From the NCBI GenBank assembly GCA_036652735.1, contig JAVVVI010000004.1, forward strand, positions 20,067 to 84,066: a DNA stretch of 64,000 bases, written 5' to 3'. Positions within the stretch are counted from its first letter, which is position 1, and every line of letters starts with the position of its first letter. Of this stretch, positions 43,150-52,196 are shown piece by piece. The DNA is from JAGOGN01 sp036652735. GTDB lineage: Bacteria; Bacillota; Clostridia; Lachnospirales; Lachnospiraceae. Both the position numbers and the translations under genes were made by a program. The notes below the pieces were generated by a model that saw nothing but the letters and a program-made list of their open reading frames with translations, was not told the origin of the DNA and did no database searches.

Positions 43150-45409
43150 CGAAAGAGAATATCTTATTAAGAATGAAATTCGTGTAAATCAACGTGTGTC
43201 AAAGATTCTATGGATGACCAATATTACAGGTCCATTAATGGCATTCATTACCTATATTGGTGTTTTTTCTATTCCTTACAAATTTTGTTATACATTTACA
43301 TTGTATACATTAGCGGTATCGATAATTCAGCATGTGCTTATGAAAAAAGAAAAATATCTTGGTGTGACAAAATACTTTGGTATATTAGCGCTGGAGGTGC
43401 TTGTGGGAATATCTGCTATGCAGGCACCGGTTGGAATCTATATTACCTATGCTTTAGTGACTTTTTTAAGCTGTATGTATGTGGATGTTCGTTATACAAA
43501 GTGGGTTACTTTTTACAGTTATATTGTATTGGTGGTTGCGTTGTATTTTCGTTCAAAGGATTTGATGCGATTGAATTGGATTAAGGAAAGTCAGATGCAA
43601 TGGTATATTATGTATTTGGTTGGATTCACCATTGAATTTATTTTTGTGTATTTAATCGCTGTGAGTATTGTAAAATATGAACAGGAATTACTGCTTGGAA
43701 TGGAACAGGAGGTAAAGGAGCGAACAGAGGCGGAAGAAGAAAACAAAGCAAAAAGTTTGTTCCTTGCCAATACCAGCCATGAAATTCGGACACCAATTAA
43801 TGCAGTGTTGGGAATGGACGAGATGATTTTAAGGGAAAGTACACAACCACAGATTCGAGAATATGCGATTCATATTCAAAGTGCCAGTAGGACATTACTG
43901 AATATAGTAAATGAAATTCTGGATTTATCAAAGATTAAATCCGGAAAATTGGAGATTATAGAACGAGAATACAGCACCATGTCTGTATTAAATGATTTAC
44001 TTGTTATGTTTGGTATTCAGGCAAAGGAAAAGGGACTTGAATTTAAGTATTTCATACAGGAAAAGCTTCCGGTTGTATTATATGGAGATGAATTTCGAAT
44101 TAAACAGGCAATATCCAATCTTCTCAGTAATAGTGTGAAATACACGGAGCAGGGGAGTGTGGAATTGCGTGTTAATTGGAATGCGCATAGTCAGAAGAAA
44201 GGAACGTTATTTTTTTCAGTGATTGATTCCGGGATTGGTATCCGACAGAAAGATTTGGATAAATTGTTTTTATCCTTTGAACGGGTGAATGAAGAAAGAA
44301 TTCAGTCCATTCAGGGAACCGGGCTTGGGCTTCAGATTACAAAACAACTGGTGGAGATGATGGGGGGCAGGGTCTCTGTACAAAGCGAATATGGAAAGGG
44401 ATCCATCTTTGGTTTTCAATTGCAGCAGCAGGTTGTGGATGAGACACCAATTGGAGATTTTGAACAAAAAAATTTAGAGGATAATGGAAGTTTTACGGAA
44501 TCCGGAAATCAAGAATTTTTATATGCACCAAAAGCAAAAGTTCTGGTTGTAGATGATAATGAAATGAATCGGAGAGTGATCAGGGAACTATTGAAGCGGA
44601 CAAAGATTCAGATTGAACTGGCAGAATCCGGGGAAGAATGTTTAAGAAAAATAAAAACATCCAAGTATCATGTTATTTTAATGGACCATATGATGCCTGG
44701 GATGGATGGAATTGAGACTTTGAAGAAGATGAGAGAAGAAGAGCATTTGTGCAAAGAAAGTGTTGTAATTGTACTTACTGCAAATGCAATTACCGGAGCA
44801 AAAAAAAGCTATCTTGATGCCGGATTTGATAATTATTTAGCGAAACCAATCAGTGGAAGAGAACTGGAAAATATGCTGGCGGAATATCTTCCAAAGGACC
44901 TGGTTTCCTATAGCTTAGGCTGTCATTTGGATATGGAAAAAGGCCTTGCCTATTTGAATGGGGATAAAGAGCAATATATGGAGATCATTCATATATTTGA
45001 AAGTGATTACAGGAAAACCAGGGAGAAACTATCCGAAAAGCTAAAAGAACAATCGGTTCAGGAATACAGGATTTTAATTCATAGTTTAAAAGGAAATGCA
45101 AAGATGATTGGTGCAGATTGTCTGGCAGAACTGGCCTATTTGGAAGAACAGGAATGTAAGTCGGGAAACCTAAACTTTGCAAACCTGCATTTTCAACAGG
45201 TAATGGAAGAATGGGATTTGGTATTGAATGAAATTCGCAGGATTCAGGGAACAATGATTTTAAAAGAGAATTGTAATAAAAACATTACACCTGAGATGAA
45301 AGACAATCTGCAGGAGGTATTAGACAATTTAGAAGAATTTGAATATGAGGAAGCAATTCGTGTGATAAAAGAAAAAATTCTAGGAGGAAATGAAGATGAT
45401 TCGATTTAG
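43136..45409 (+). CDS. Hybrid sensor histidine kinase with receiver and Hpt domains
   Basis: A 757-residue phosphorelay protein. Six or so membrane helices occupy residues 24-180, followed by a coiled coil. The kinase has His215 (NTSHEIRTP), an N-box in RIKQAISNLLSNSVKY, and DSGIGI and GTGLGLQITK. A receiver domain (about 466-585) has Asp517 (VILMDHMMPG) and Lys570. An Hpt domain has the phospho-His at 649 (IHSLKGNA). The membrane part lacks a large extracellular loop, so the signal is probably sensed in or near the membrane. No output regulator is encoded nearby. It overlaps the RpiR gene by 14 bases and the aldolase gene by 14 bases. Confidence 0.9.
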   Translation: MVTFNEREYLIKNEIRVNQRVSKILWMTNITGPLMAFITYIGVFSIPYKFCYTFTLYTLAVSIIQHVLMKKEKYLGVTKYFGILALEVLVGISAMQAPVGIYITYALVTFLSCMYVDVRYTKWVTFYSYIVLVVALYFRSKDLMRLNWIKESQMQWYIMYLVGFTIEFIFVYLIAVSIVKYEQELLLGMEQEVKERTEAEEENKAKSLFLANTSHEIRTPINAVLGMDEMILRESTQPQIREYAIHIQSASRTLLNIVNEILDLSKIKSGKLEIIEREYSTMSVLNDLLVMFGIQAKEKGLEFKYFIQEKLPVVLYGDEFRIKQAISNLLSNSVKYTEQGSVELRVNWNAHSQKKGTLFFSVIDSGIGIRQKDLDKLFLSFERVNEERIQSIQGTGLGLQITKQLVEMMGGRVSVQSEYGKGSIFGFQLQQQVVDETPIGDFEQKNLEDNGSFTESGNQEFLYAPKAKVLVVDDNEMNRRVIRELLKRTKIQIELAESGEECLRKIKTSKYHVILMDHMMPGMDGIETLKKMREEEHLCKESVVIVLTANAITGAKKSYLDAGFDNYLAKPISGRELENMLAEYLPKDLVSYSLGCHLDMEKGLAYLNGDKEQYMEIIHIFESDYRKTREKLSEKLKEQSVQEYRILIHSLKGNAKMIGADCLAELAYLEEQECKSGNLNFANLHFQQVMEEWDLVLNEIRRIQGTMILKENCNKNITPEMKDNLQEVLDNLEEFEYEEAIRVIKEKILGGNEDDSI

Positions 45410-46433
45410 TTGTGACTATACGGAAGGGGCACACCCACTGATTTTAGAGAAACTGCTGGAGACAAATATGGTGCAGACAGTTGGGTACAGTGAAGATGAA
45501 TTCTGCAAGGAGGCAAAAGATAAAATCAAGACTTATTGCGGTAGAGCAGATGCAGAGGTACATTTTCTGGTTGGTGGAACCCAGACAAACTTTACGGTGA
45601 TTTCAGCTGCATTAAGACCGCATCAAGGAGTACTTGCAGCAGTCAGTGGACATATTAATGTGCATGAAACCGGTGCAGTAGAGGCAATCGGACATAAGGT
45701 ACTGACAGTAGAGAGTACGGATGGAAAGATTCGTGCAGAACAAATCGAGGCAGCCTATGAAGCACATGTAAGTGATGAGAGCTTTGAGCATATTGTACAG
45801 CCAAAGATGGTGTATGTATCGAATCCAACGGAGCTGGGGACGTTATATACGAAAAGCGAATTACAGGCAATTAGTGAAGTTTGTAAAAAAAGAGATTATT
45901 ATTTATTCCTGGATGGTGCAAGACTGGGCTATGGGCTCTGTGCAGACGGAAATGATTTAACACTGGCAGATATTACAAATTTATGTGATGTATTTTATAT
46001 AGGTGGAACAAAGGTAGGAGCCCTATTTGGAGAAGCAGTTATTATTACAAATCCGGAATTAAAAAAGGATTTCCGTTATATCATGAAACAAAATGGGGGA
46101 ATGCTTGCAAAAGGAAGACTTTTAGGGATTCAATTTTCAACTTTATTTACAGATGACCTGTATTTTAAAATTGCACGCCATGGAATTGATATGGCAAATA
46201 AATTAAGAACAGAGTTAGAAAAAATGGGAATTTCATTTTATGTAGAATCGAAAACAAATCAATTGTTTCCAATTTTACCGGATGTAGTGTTGTCTCAGCT
46301 CTCCAAAGAATTTGATTTTTCTTATCAGGCAAGAGTAGATGAGACGCACAGTGCCATACGTTTTTGTACAAGCTGGGCAACAAAAGAAGAAAATGTTGAT
46401 TTATTGCTGAAGAAATTAATGGAACTATTATAG
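45396..46433 (+). CDS. Low-specificity threonine aldolase / beta-eliminating lyase family enzyme
   Basis: A 345-residue PLP enzyme of fold type I. The PLP-binding lysine is in FYIGGTKVGALFGE, and FLVGGTQTNFTV and FLDGARLGYGL match threonine aldolases. The family cleaves threonine or allo-threonine to glycine and acetaldehyde, though substrate range varies. The start at 45396 has AGGAGG at 8 bases, while the ATG at 45390 is only 2 bases away from it. The gene overlaps the hybrid kinase by 14 bases and is followed 8 bases later by an asparaginase gene, suggesting amino acid catabolism as the common theme. Confidence 0.85.
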   Translation: MIRFSCDYTEGAHPLILEKLLETNMVQTVGYSEDEFCKEAKDKIKTYCGRADAEVHFLVGGTQTNFTVISAALRPHQGVLAAVSGHINVHETGAVEAIGHKVLTVESTDGKIRAEQIEAAYEAHVSDESFEHIVQPKMVYVSNPTELGTLYTKSELQAISEVCKKRDYYLFLDGARLGYGLCADGNDLTLADITNLCDVFYIGGTKVGALFGEAVIITNPELKKDFRYIMKQNGGMLAKGRLLGIQFSTLFTDDLYFKIARHGIDMANKLRTELEKMGISFYVESKTNQLFPILPDVVLSQLSKEFDFSYQARVDETHSAIRFCTSWATKEENVDLLLKKLMELL

Positions 46434-46441
46434 GAGACAGA

Positions 46442-47455
46442 ATGAAGAAAATTTTATTAATTGCCACAGGGGGAACAATTGCTTCAAAAAATTCCGGCGA
46501 AGGGCTGGCTCCCCAGATTACACCGGAAGAGATTCTAAATTATATTCCTCAGATCAAGAAATTCTGCATAGTATCGGCAATTCAGGTTTGTAATATTGAC
46601 AGTACAAATATGAATCCTGAAACCTGGGAGCTAATAGTAAAGGCATTGCAGGAAAATTATAATGACTATGATGGATTTGTCATTGCCCATGGAACGGACA
46701 CAATGGCATATACAGCAGCGGCATTGTCTTATATGATACAGAATTCTCCAAAACCCATTGTAATTACCGGTTCACAAAAATCCATTGATTTGGAGATTAC
46801 AGATGGTAAGACCAATTTGTGGGATGCATTTTTATATGCATCCGATGATAAGTCTCAGGGCGTGCAAATTGTCTTTGATGGAAAAGTAATTGCAGGAACC
46901 AGAGCAAAAAAAGTACGTTCGAAAAGCTTCAATGCATTTGATAGTATTGATTATCCTTTTTTAGCAATTATTCAGGGGGAACAAATCATTCGTTATATTC
47001 CTACGCTGGCGTACACGGAGCCCGTTAAATTTTATCCTAAAATGAATGATAAAGTCTGTCTGATGAAATTGATCCCCGGTGTTCAGGCAGTTGGATTGCA
47101 GCAAACCTTTGAATATTATGATGCAATTATTGTAGAAAGTTTTGGAGTGGGTGGAATTCCAGCTTCGATTTCAAAAGAATTTTACCGCCTTCATGGGCTG
47201 CACCCGGAGACATTAATTATAATGGCAACCCAGGTAGCACACGAAGGCAGTGACATGACAGTCTATGAGGTGGGACAGAAGATTAAACAGGATTGTAATT
47301 TCCTGGAATCTTACGATATGACATTGGAAGCAGTTATTGCAAAAACCATGTGGATAACCGGTAATCCGGAAGAGGTTTCATGCAAATCGGAAGACATTTT
47401 TTATAAGCCCATTAATTATGACCTGGTGTTTGGAAAAAATCGTAAAGCAAACTAG
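46442..47455 (+). CDS. ansA: L-asparaginase, type I (cytoplasmic)
   Basis: A 337-residue enzyme that hydrolyses asparagine to aspartate and ammonia. The two catalytic threonine blocks are present: IATGGTIASKNS near residue 9 and VIAHGTDTMAYTAAAL near residue 80. There is no signal peptide, so it acts in the cytoplasm. It follows the aldolase gene by 8 bases. It is convergent with the aminotransferase gene, and their 3' ends overlap by 4 bases. Confidence 0.92.
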   Translation: MKKILLIATGGTIASKNSGEGLAPQITPEEILNYIPQIKKFCIVSAIQVCNIDSTNMNPETWELIVKALQENYNDYDGFVIAHGTDTMAYTAAALSYMIQNSPKPIVITGSQKSIDLEITDGKTNLWDAFLYASDDKSQGVQIVFDGKVIAGTRAKKVRSKSFNAFDSIDYPFLAIIQGEQIIRYIPTLAYTEPVKFYPKMNDKVCLMKLIPGVQAVGLQQTFEYYDAIIVESFGVGGIPASISKEFYRLHGLHPETLIIMATQVAHEGSDMTVYEVGQKIKQDCNFLESYDMTLEAVIAKTMWITGNPEEVSCKSEDIFYKPINYDLVFGKNRKAN

Positions 47456-48534
47456 GATAGCAAACAGGAAATCAGGGCATCATTTTGTTCCGGCAACATA
47501 AAACAAAAACGGATGTAGCTGGAATCTAAAAATTGAAAATTAGCACAATTACGGATCATCATTTTTTCACGGATTGCACGTTCAAACAGTTCATCTGCTG
47601 TTGTGCCATCCGTGATTTTTAATAGAATAAAGTTACCGGAAGGTTTGTATGCCTTGAATCGTTCGGAGGCCGAAAGAATGTCGTAGAGACGTTCCTGCTC
47701 CCGATGCATCAGGGCACGGGTGTTTGCAATATAGTTATGATCGGAATACATAATGATACCAGCCTGTTCGGCAAGAGAATTAATACTCCAGGGATTTTTC
47801 ATTTCATTTACAGTATGAATCAATTCCTGATTGCCGGTTACAGCATAGCCAAGGCGAAGTCCGGGAGCGGCAAAAAATTTGGAGACACCTCGTAACACGA
47901 CAAAGTTGTCAAATTCTTCTGCCAGTGGAATAGCGGTTACAGCATTGGTATCAGGGGCAAATTCCACATAGGTTTCATCAATCATAACAAAGGTATGATA
48001 ACGCCTGCATTCTGTAAGAATTTCAGAAATTACAGAAGACGATAGGGCGGAAGAGGTGGGATTGTTAGGATTACAAATAACCAATAGATCATACTGTGCC
48101 CCTAAAGCAATCTTAAGGGAAGCAAGATCCAGAACAAAGTCATCGGTTTCCTTAAGTTCAAAATAATCGGTTTTTCCTCCACTGAGACCAATTTCACGCT
48201 CATATTCTGAGTAGGTGGGTGCAAGGAGCAACGCTTTTTTAGGTTTCAGATAATGAGCCATTAGGGAAATTAGTTCTGTAGAACCATTTCCAACCAGAAT
48301 GTGATCCGGATTTGAGTGGGTATAGGCACCAATACTTTTGCGCAGGGCAGTATAGTCCCGGTCCGGATAGGATGTAATCACATCTATTTTTTTCGCTAAT
48401 TCAGTTTTTAGCATAGGGGAGACACCCAGGGGGTTAACGTTGGCAGAAAAGCTGATAATCTCATCTTTATTGATTCCATAGACTTCCTGTATTTTTTCTA
48501 AATCACTACCGTGAAAGTTCATTTTTTTTTCCAT
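47452..48534 (-). CDS. CobD/HisC-like class I/II aminotransferase-fold enzyme
   Basis: A 360-residue PLP enzyme. The N-terminal tract ISFSANVNPLGVSP and the PLP lysine in RGVSKFFAAPGLRLGY are close to L-threonine-phosphate decarboxylase (CobD) and also to histidinol-phosphate aminotransferase. CobD makes aminopropanol phosphate for cobalamin. No other cobalamin or histidine gene is in the window, so the substrate stays open. The start at 48534 has GGAGGT about 12 bases upstream. Upstream it faces the promoter of the DUF5717 cluster. Confidence 0.75.
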   Translation of the reverse strand: MEKKMNFHGSDLEKIQEVYGINKDEIISFSANVNPLGVSPMLKTELAKKIDVITSYPDRDYTALRKSIGAYTHSNPDHILVGNGSTELISLMAHYLKPKKALLLAPTYSEYEREIGLSGGKTDYFELKETDDFVLDLASLKIALGAQYDLLVICNPNNPTSSALSSSVISEILTECRRYHTFVMIDETYVEFAPDTNAVTAIPLAEEFDNFVVLRGVSKFFAAPGLRLGYAVTGNQELIHTVNEMKNPWSINSLAEQAGIIMYSDHNYIANTRALMHREQERLYDILSASERFKAYKPSGNFILLKITDGTTADELFERAIREKMMIRNCANFQFLDSSYIRFCFMLPEQNDALISCLLS

Positions 48535-48576
48535 TTTATTTCTATACCTCCAAGTATGATGCAATTGAAACAATCG

Positions 48577-48605
48577 TTGCACTAATTATTTGAATCGTTT
48601 ATAAT
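48577..48605 (+). promoter_or_regulatory. Near-consensus promoter of the four-gene unknown cluster
   Basis: TTGCAC (48577-48582), a 17-base spacer and a perfect TATAAT (48600-48605), 45 bases before the first gene. Confidence 0.75.
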
Positions 48606-48650
48606 AATTATAACAATATTTCAGGAAAAAGCAACAAAGCAGGTGAGGTT

Positions 48651-51600
48651 TTGCGAAAACATATGGAAGAACTTGCAAAGGGCAAGTTTGAGTATGAAGG
48701 TCCCAAGGTGGATTTTTCAGAAAATCGAATTGAAATCACAGTAGTTGAGGGAACAGATTATCATGGTAGTTTTACCATCACTAGCTCCAATCATGTGGAA
48801 ATGAAGGGAATTGTGTATGCGTCAAATGTAAGGATTCATCTATTGAATCAACAGGTGGAAGGAATTTCCACAACCATAGAGTATCTGTTTAATGGTAAGG
48901 GGCTTGTAGAGGGAGATACTCAAATTGGAGACTTTTATTTTATCTGTAATCAGGGAGAATATAGTCTCTCTTTTGCAGCGGGTATTTCAAAATATTATGA
49001 GAAGACGGAAATGGGCACAATTAGAAGTGCAAAGCAGTTTGTCCAGCTGGCAAAAAAATCCTATGAGAGTGCATATGAAATCTTTACAAAACCATATTTT
49101 CTTAATTTATTCCCGGAATTATCCGAATCCTCTGCTCTTTCCAGGGGATTAAGTTATCCCAATGCACCAAAACGCAATATGGAAGAATTTTTAATTGAAA
49201 TCGGAGCAAAAAAACCGGTAACAGTAGAGATATCCTGTGAAGAGATTTGTATTTGTGGATTAAAGGAAACAAGCAGCAGAGAGATTCTGTTTAAAAAAAA
49301 TCAGTGGGGATATGCAGCTTTTACAGTTACAGCAGATGCTCCCTTTATTAATGTACAACGAAGCCATGTAACCACGGATGATTTTGTAGGTAATTCCTAT
49401 TCCTGTGTTATTGTTTTAAATACCCAAAGTCTGCATGGGGGAAAAAATTATGGAAGAGTCACAATTGAGAGCGCATATCAGAACATTCATATTCCCATTT
49501 GTGTAAGAGTGGACAAGGAAACAGAACAGCCGGAGAATTTTATTTTAGGCCAGAAGATAAAATTGAATTTATGGAAAAATTATGTTGATTATCGTTTAAA
49601 AAAATTACCACCGGCCACATGGGCCAACACAACCCTTCAATTATTGGATCAATTGGCTGATTTTGATACGGACAAAGAACGCTTGACGCTGTATAAGGCA
49701 CAAGTTTTTTTTCAATCCAATCGAAAGCAGGAAGCGGATTGGATCTTAGGGGAATATAAGAAAAAAAATCATGATAAATATAGTGTTTCCTGGGGCTATT
49801 ACCTGTATCTGACGACATTATCTTCCAGAGAAAAAAACTATGTTCATAGAATTACGGTTAAAATCGAAGAATTATATGCAAGACATAAAGAAGAACTTCT
49901 TCTTTTCTGGATTCTTTTATTTTTAAAAGAAGATTATGAGCATCATAAAGCCAGAAAATTAAAAGCAATTGAAGAGGAGGCCATGGAAAAGAACAGTCCG
50001 ATTCTTTCCGTGGAAGCCTGGCATCTGATTGTACAGGATCCTTATTTATTACATAAAATAGGCGAATTTGAGTGTAATCTTCTTCTGTGGGCACAGAAGA
50101 ATCAAGTCCTTACATTAGAGGTAATGCTTAGAGTTACACAAGTACAGGTCAACACCAAAAAATTCTCCAAAAAACTGCACAGGGTACTTGCGGAGGCCTA
50201 TAAACTTTGGCCAAAGGAAGAGATTCTTTTTGCTATTTGTTCCAACTTATTAAGAGGAAGCTGTTATCAAAAAGAGGTTCATAACTGGTATTGTTTGGGA
50301 ATTCAGGGACAGTTGCATCTTACCAATTTGTATGAGGCCTTTTTACTGTCAATGCCCTCCATTCAGAATGAAGTCTATCCCAAGGAGGTTTTTTTGTATT
50401 TTCAGTACAAAAGTAATCTCCCAGCAAAACAAAAAGCAGCGGTCTATGGCAGAATCGTTGAACACAAAGAAAAACAAATGAATTTTTACATGAATTGCCG
50501 AAAAGAAATGGGTCAATTTGCCCAACAGCAGCTTATGGAAAAAAATATGGATGAAAATCTTGCGTTATTATATGAGGATTTTTTTAGTCAGGAAGAGTTC
50601 ACACATGAGACAGCAAGACTCTTAGCACCGGTTTTATTTATACATAAGCTTACCTGTGAACAGGAGTCCATAAAGAGAGTGATTGTGATACATCCTCAGC
50701 TTGAAACAGAAAAAAGTTACCCACTTATCAATCATGTTGCGTATCTTCCAATTTATTCGAAGAATAAAAAGATTTTTTTGGAGGATAAAAATGGCTGCCG
50801 ATATACCACTACGAAAGGGTATGATTTACAATGCCTGATGCAGCCAACACACTTTATCAAAAAGGCATTGGAGCAGGCGCCGGAACAATTAGGTTATTTA
50901 TTGTATTATTTTGCAGAGAAAAGCAGGGAGGCTCTTATTTCCGTAGAAGAGCTTAGTTATTTGAATATTTATTTGGGATCGGATGAGATTTCCCCTTTAG
51001 AAAAGCGGAGATTACGGCCAATGCTCTTGCATTATTATTATGATACCAATGCCAGCGAACTTTTAGATGAGTATTTAAAGACCTTAGATTTTACAGGTTT
51101 AGATTCTATGAATCGTGTGAAGGCAATTGAATTAATGATTAAACGAGGGTTTTATCAAGAAGCGTTCCGGGTTTTAATTGCATATGGAGAACAAAAAATT
51201 GAGCCGAAAATGCTGGTATCGGTATGTACCCATATGATTGAACTTGAGGAGTATGAAATCGATGACCATTTACTGGCCTTTTCTTCCAAGGTGTTTGCCA
51301 TGGGCAAGTATAGTGAAACCATAGTAAGGTATTTGGTGCAGTATTTTTCTGGTACAACCAAGCAAATGGCAAGTTTGTGGAAGGAAGCGAAAAAATTCGA
51401 GCTTGTAACCACAGAATTGGAAGAACGTCTTTTAGTACAAGTGGTTTATACCTGGGAGCTTGTTGAGAACATTGATGAAATTTATGCAAGCTATAGGACT
51501 AGCGGTGGAAAAAAAATAGTGTGTGATGCCTATCGTTCTTATTTTTCATTCCTGTATTTTATGAAAGGTGCAAATTTGAAACCCATGTTAATGAAGGAAC

Positions 51601-52184
51601 TGGAGCAGGAATTTGTGTTGGGAAACCCGGTAAACGATTGCTGTAAACTGGCTTTACTAAAGAGTTATTCCGAGAGCACCCTTACAGAGGCAGAAGTAGA
51701 ACCGGCCCAGGCACTTTATGATGAATTTATGGCAAGGGATATGATTTTTTCTTTTTATGAAAAGCTGCCATCATCGGTAACGGTTCATTTTCCAATGCAG
51801 GATCGCATCATTATAGAATATCGCAGCAAACCCAACCGTTCTATTTTAATCCACTACTGTATTGTGCAGGAAGCAGAGGATAAGTTTCGAACAGAGGAGA
51901 TGCGAGAAAGTTATGAGGGAATATATAGTAAAGAGGTGATTTTATTTTTCGGTGAAACCTTGCAATATTATATTACGGAGCAGGTGGATGACGTTCAAAC
52001 AACGACACAGAGTAATCAATACCGTTTCACAAAAATACAAAGTGAACAGGAAAAGGACAGATACGATAGAATAAATCAGATGCTATCTTCCCAGGAGACA
52101 GGAGAAGAGGAGGAACTTCTTCAACAATGGAAGGAATTCTGCCGGAACCAAAAATTTAGTGAGGATAACTTTATATTGCTTTAG
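48651..52184 (+). CDS. Very large protein of unknown function (resembles DUF5717)
   Basis: A 1177-residue protein with no signal peptide and no clear membrane helix, so probably cytoplasmic. The first 130 residues and residues of about 190-295 look like beta-sandwich domains; the second ends in GGKNYGRVTIES. Residues of about 320-1050 are rich in amphipathic helices and resemble TPR-like or other helical repeats without a clear consensus. The last 100 residues again look beta-rich. From memory it resembles the Lachnospiraceae family called DUF5717. The start is TTG at 48651 (AGGTGAGG just before); ATG at 48663 is an alternative. It heads a cluster with an actin/Hsp70-like ATPase, a TPR protein and a membrane coiled-coil protein. 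The function is unknown. Confidence 0.75.
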   Translation: MRKHMEELAKGKFEYEGPKVDFSENRIEITVVEGTDYHGSFTITSSNHVEMKGIVYASNVRIHLLNQQVEGISTTIEYLFNGKGLVEGDTQIGDFYFICNQGEYSLSFAAGISKYYEKTEMGTIRSAKQFVQLAKKSYESAYEIFTKPYFLNLFPELSESSALSRGLSYPNAPKRNMEEFLIEIGAKKPVTVEISCEEICICGLKETSSREILFKKNQWGYAAFTVTADAPFINVQRSHVTTDDFVGNSYSCVIVLNTQSLHGGKNYGRVTIESAYQNIHIPICVRVDKETEQPENFILGQKIKLNLWKNYVDYRLKKLPPATWANTTLQLLDQLADFDTDKERLTLYKAQVFFQSNRKQEADWILGEYKKKNHDKYSVSWGYYLYLTTLSSREKNYVHRITVKIEELYARHKEELLLFWILLFLKEDYEHHKARKLKAIEEEAMEKNSPILSVEAWHLIVQDPYLLHKIGEFECNLLLWAQKNQVLTLEVMLRVTQVQVNTKKFSKKLHRVLAEAYKLWPKEEILFAICSNLLRGSCYQKEVHNWYCLGIQGQLHLTNLYEAFLLSMPSIQNEVYPKEVFLYFQYKSNLPAKQKAAVYGRIVEHKEKQMNFYMNCRKEMGQFAQQQLMEKNMDENLALLYEDFFSQEEFTHETARLLAPVLFIHKLTCEQESIKRVIVIHPQLETEKSYPLINHVAYLPIYSKNKKIFLEDKNGCRYTTTKGYDLQCLMQPTHFIKKALEQAPEQLGYLLYYFAEKSREALISVEELSYLNIYLGSDEISPLEKRRLRPMLLHYYYDTNASELLDEYLKTLDFTGLDSMNRVKAIELMIKRGFYQEAFRVLIAYGEQKIEPKMLVSVCTHMIELEEYEIDDHLLAFSSKVFAMGKYSETIVRYLVQYFSGTTKQMASLWKEAKKFELVTTELEERLLVQVVYTWELVENIDEIYASYRTSGGKKIVCDAYRSYFSFLYFMKGANLKPMLMKELEQEFVLGNPVNDCCKLALLKSYSESTLTEAEVEPAQALYDEFMARDMIFSFYEKLPSSVTVHFPMQDRIIIEYRSKPNRSILIHYCIVQEAEDKFRTEEMRESYEGIYSKEVILFFGETLQYYITEQVDDVQTTTQSNQYRFTKIQSEQEKDRYDRINQMLSSQETGEEEELLQQWKEFCRNQKFSEDNFILL

Positions 52185-52196
52185 AAAGGACGAAGT

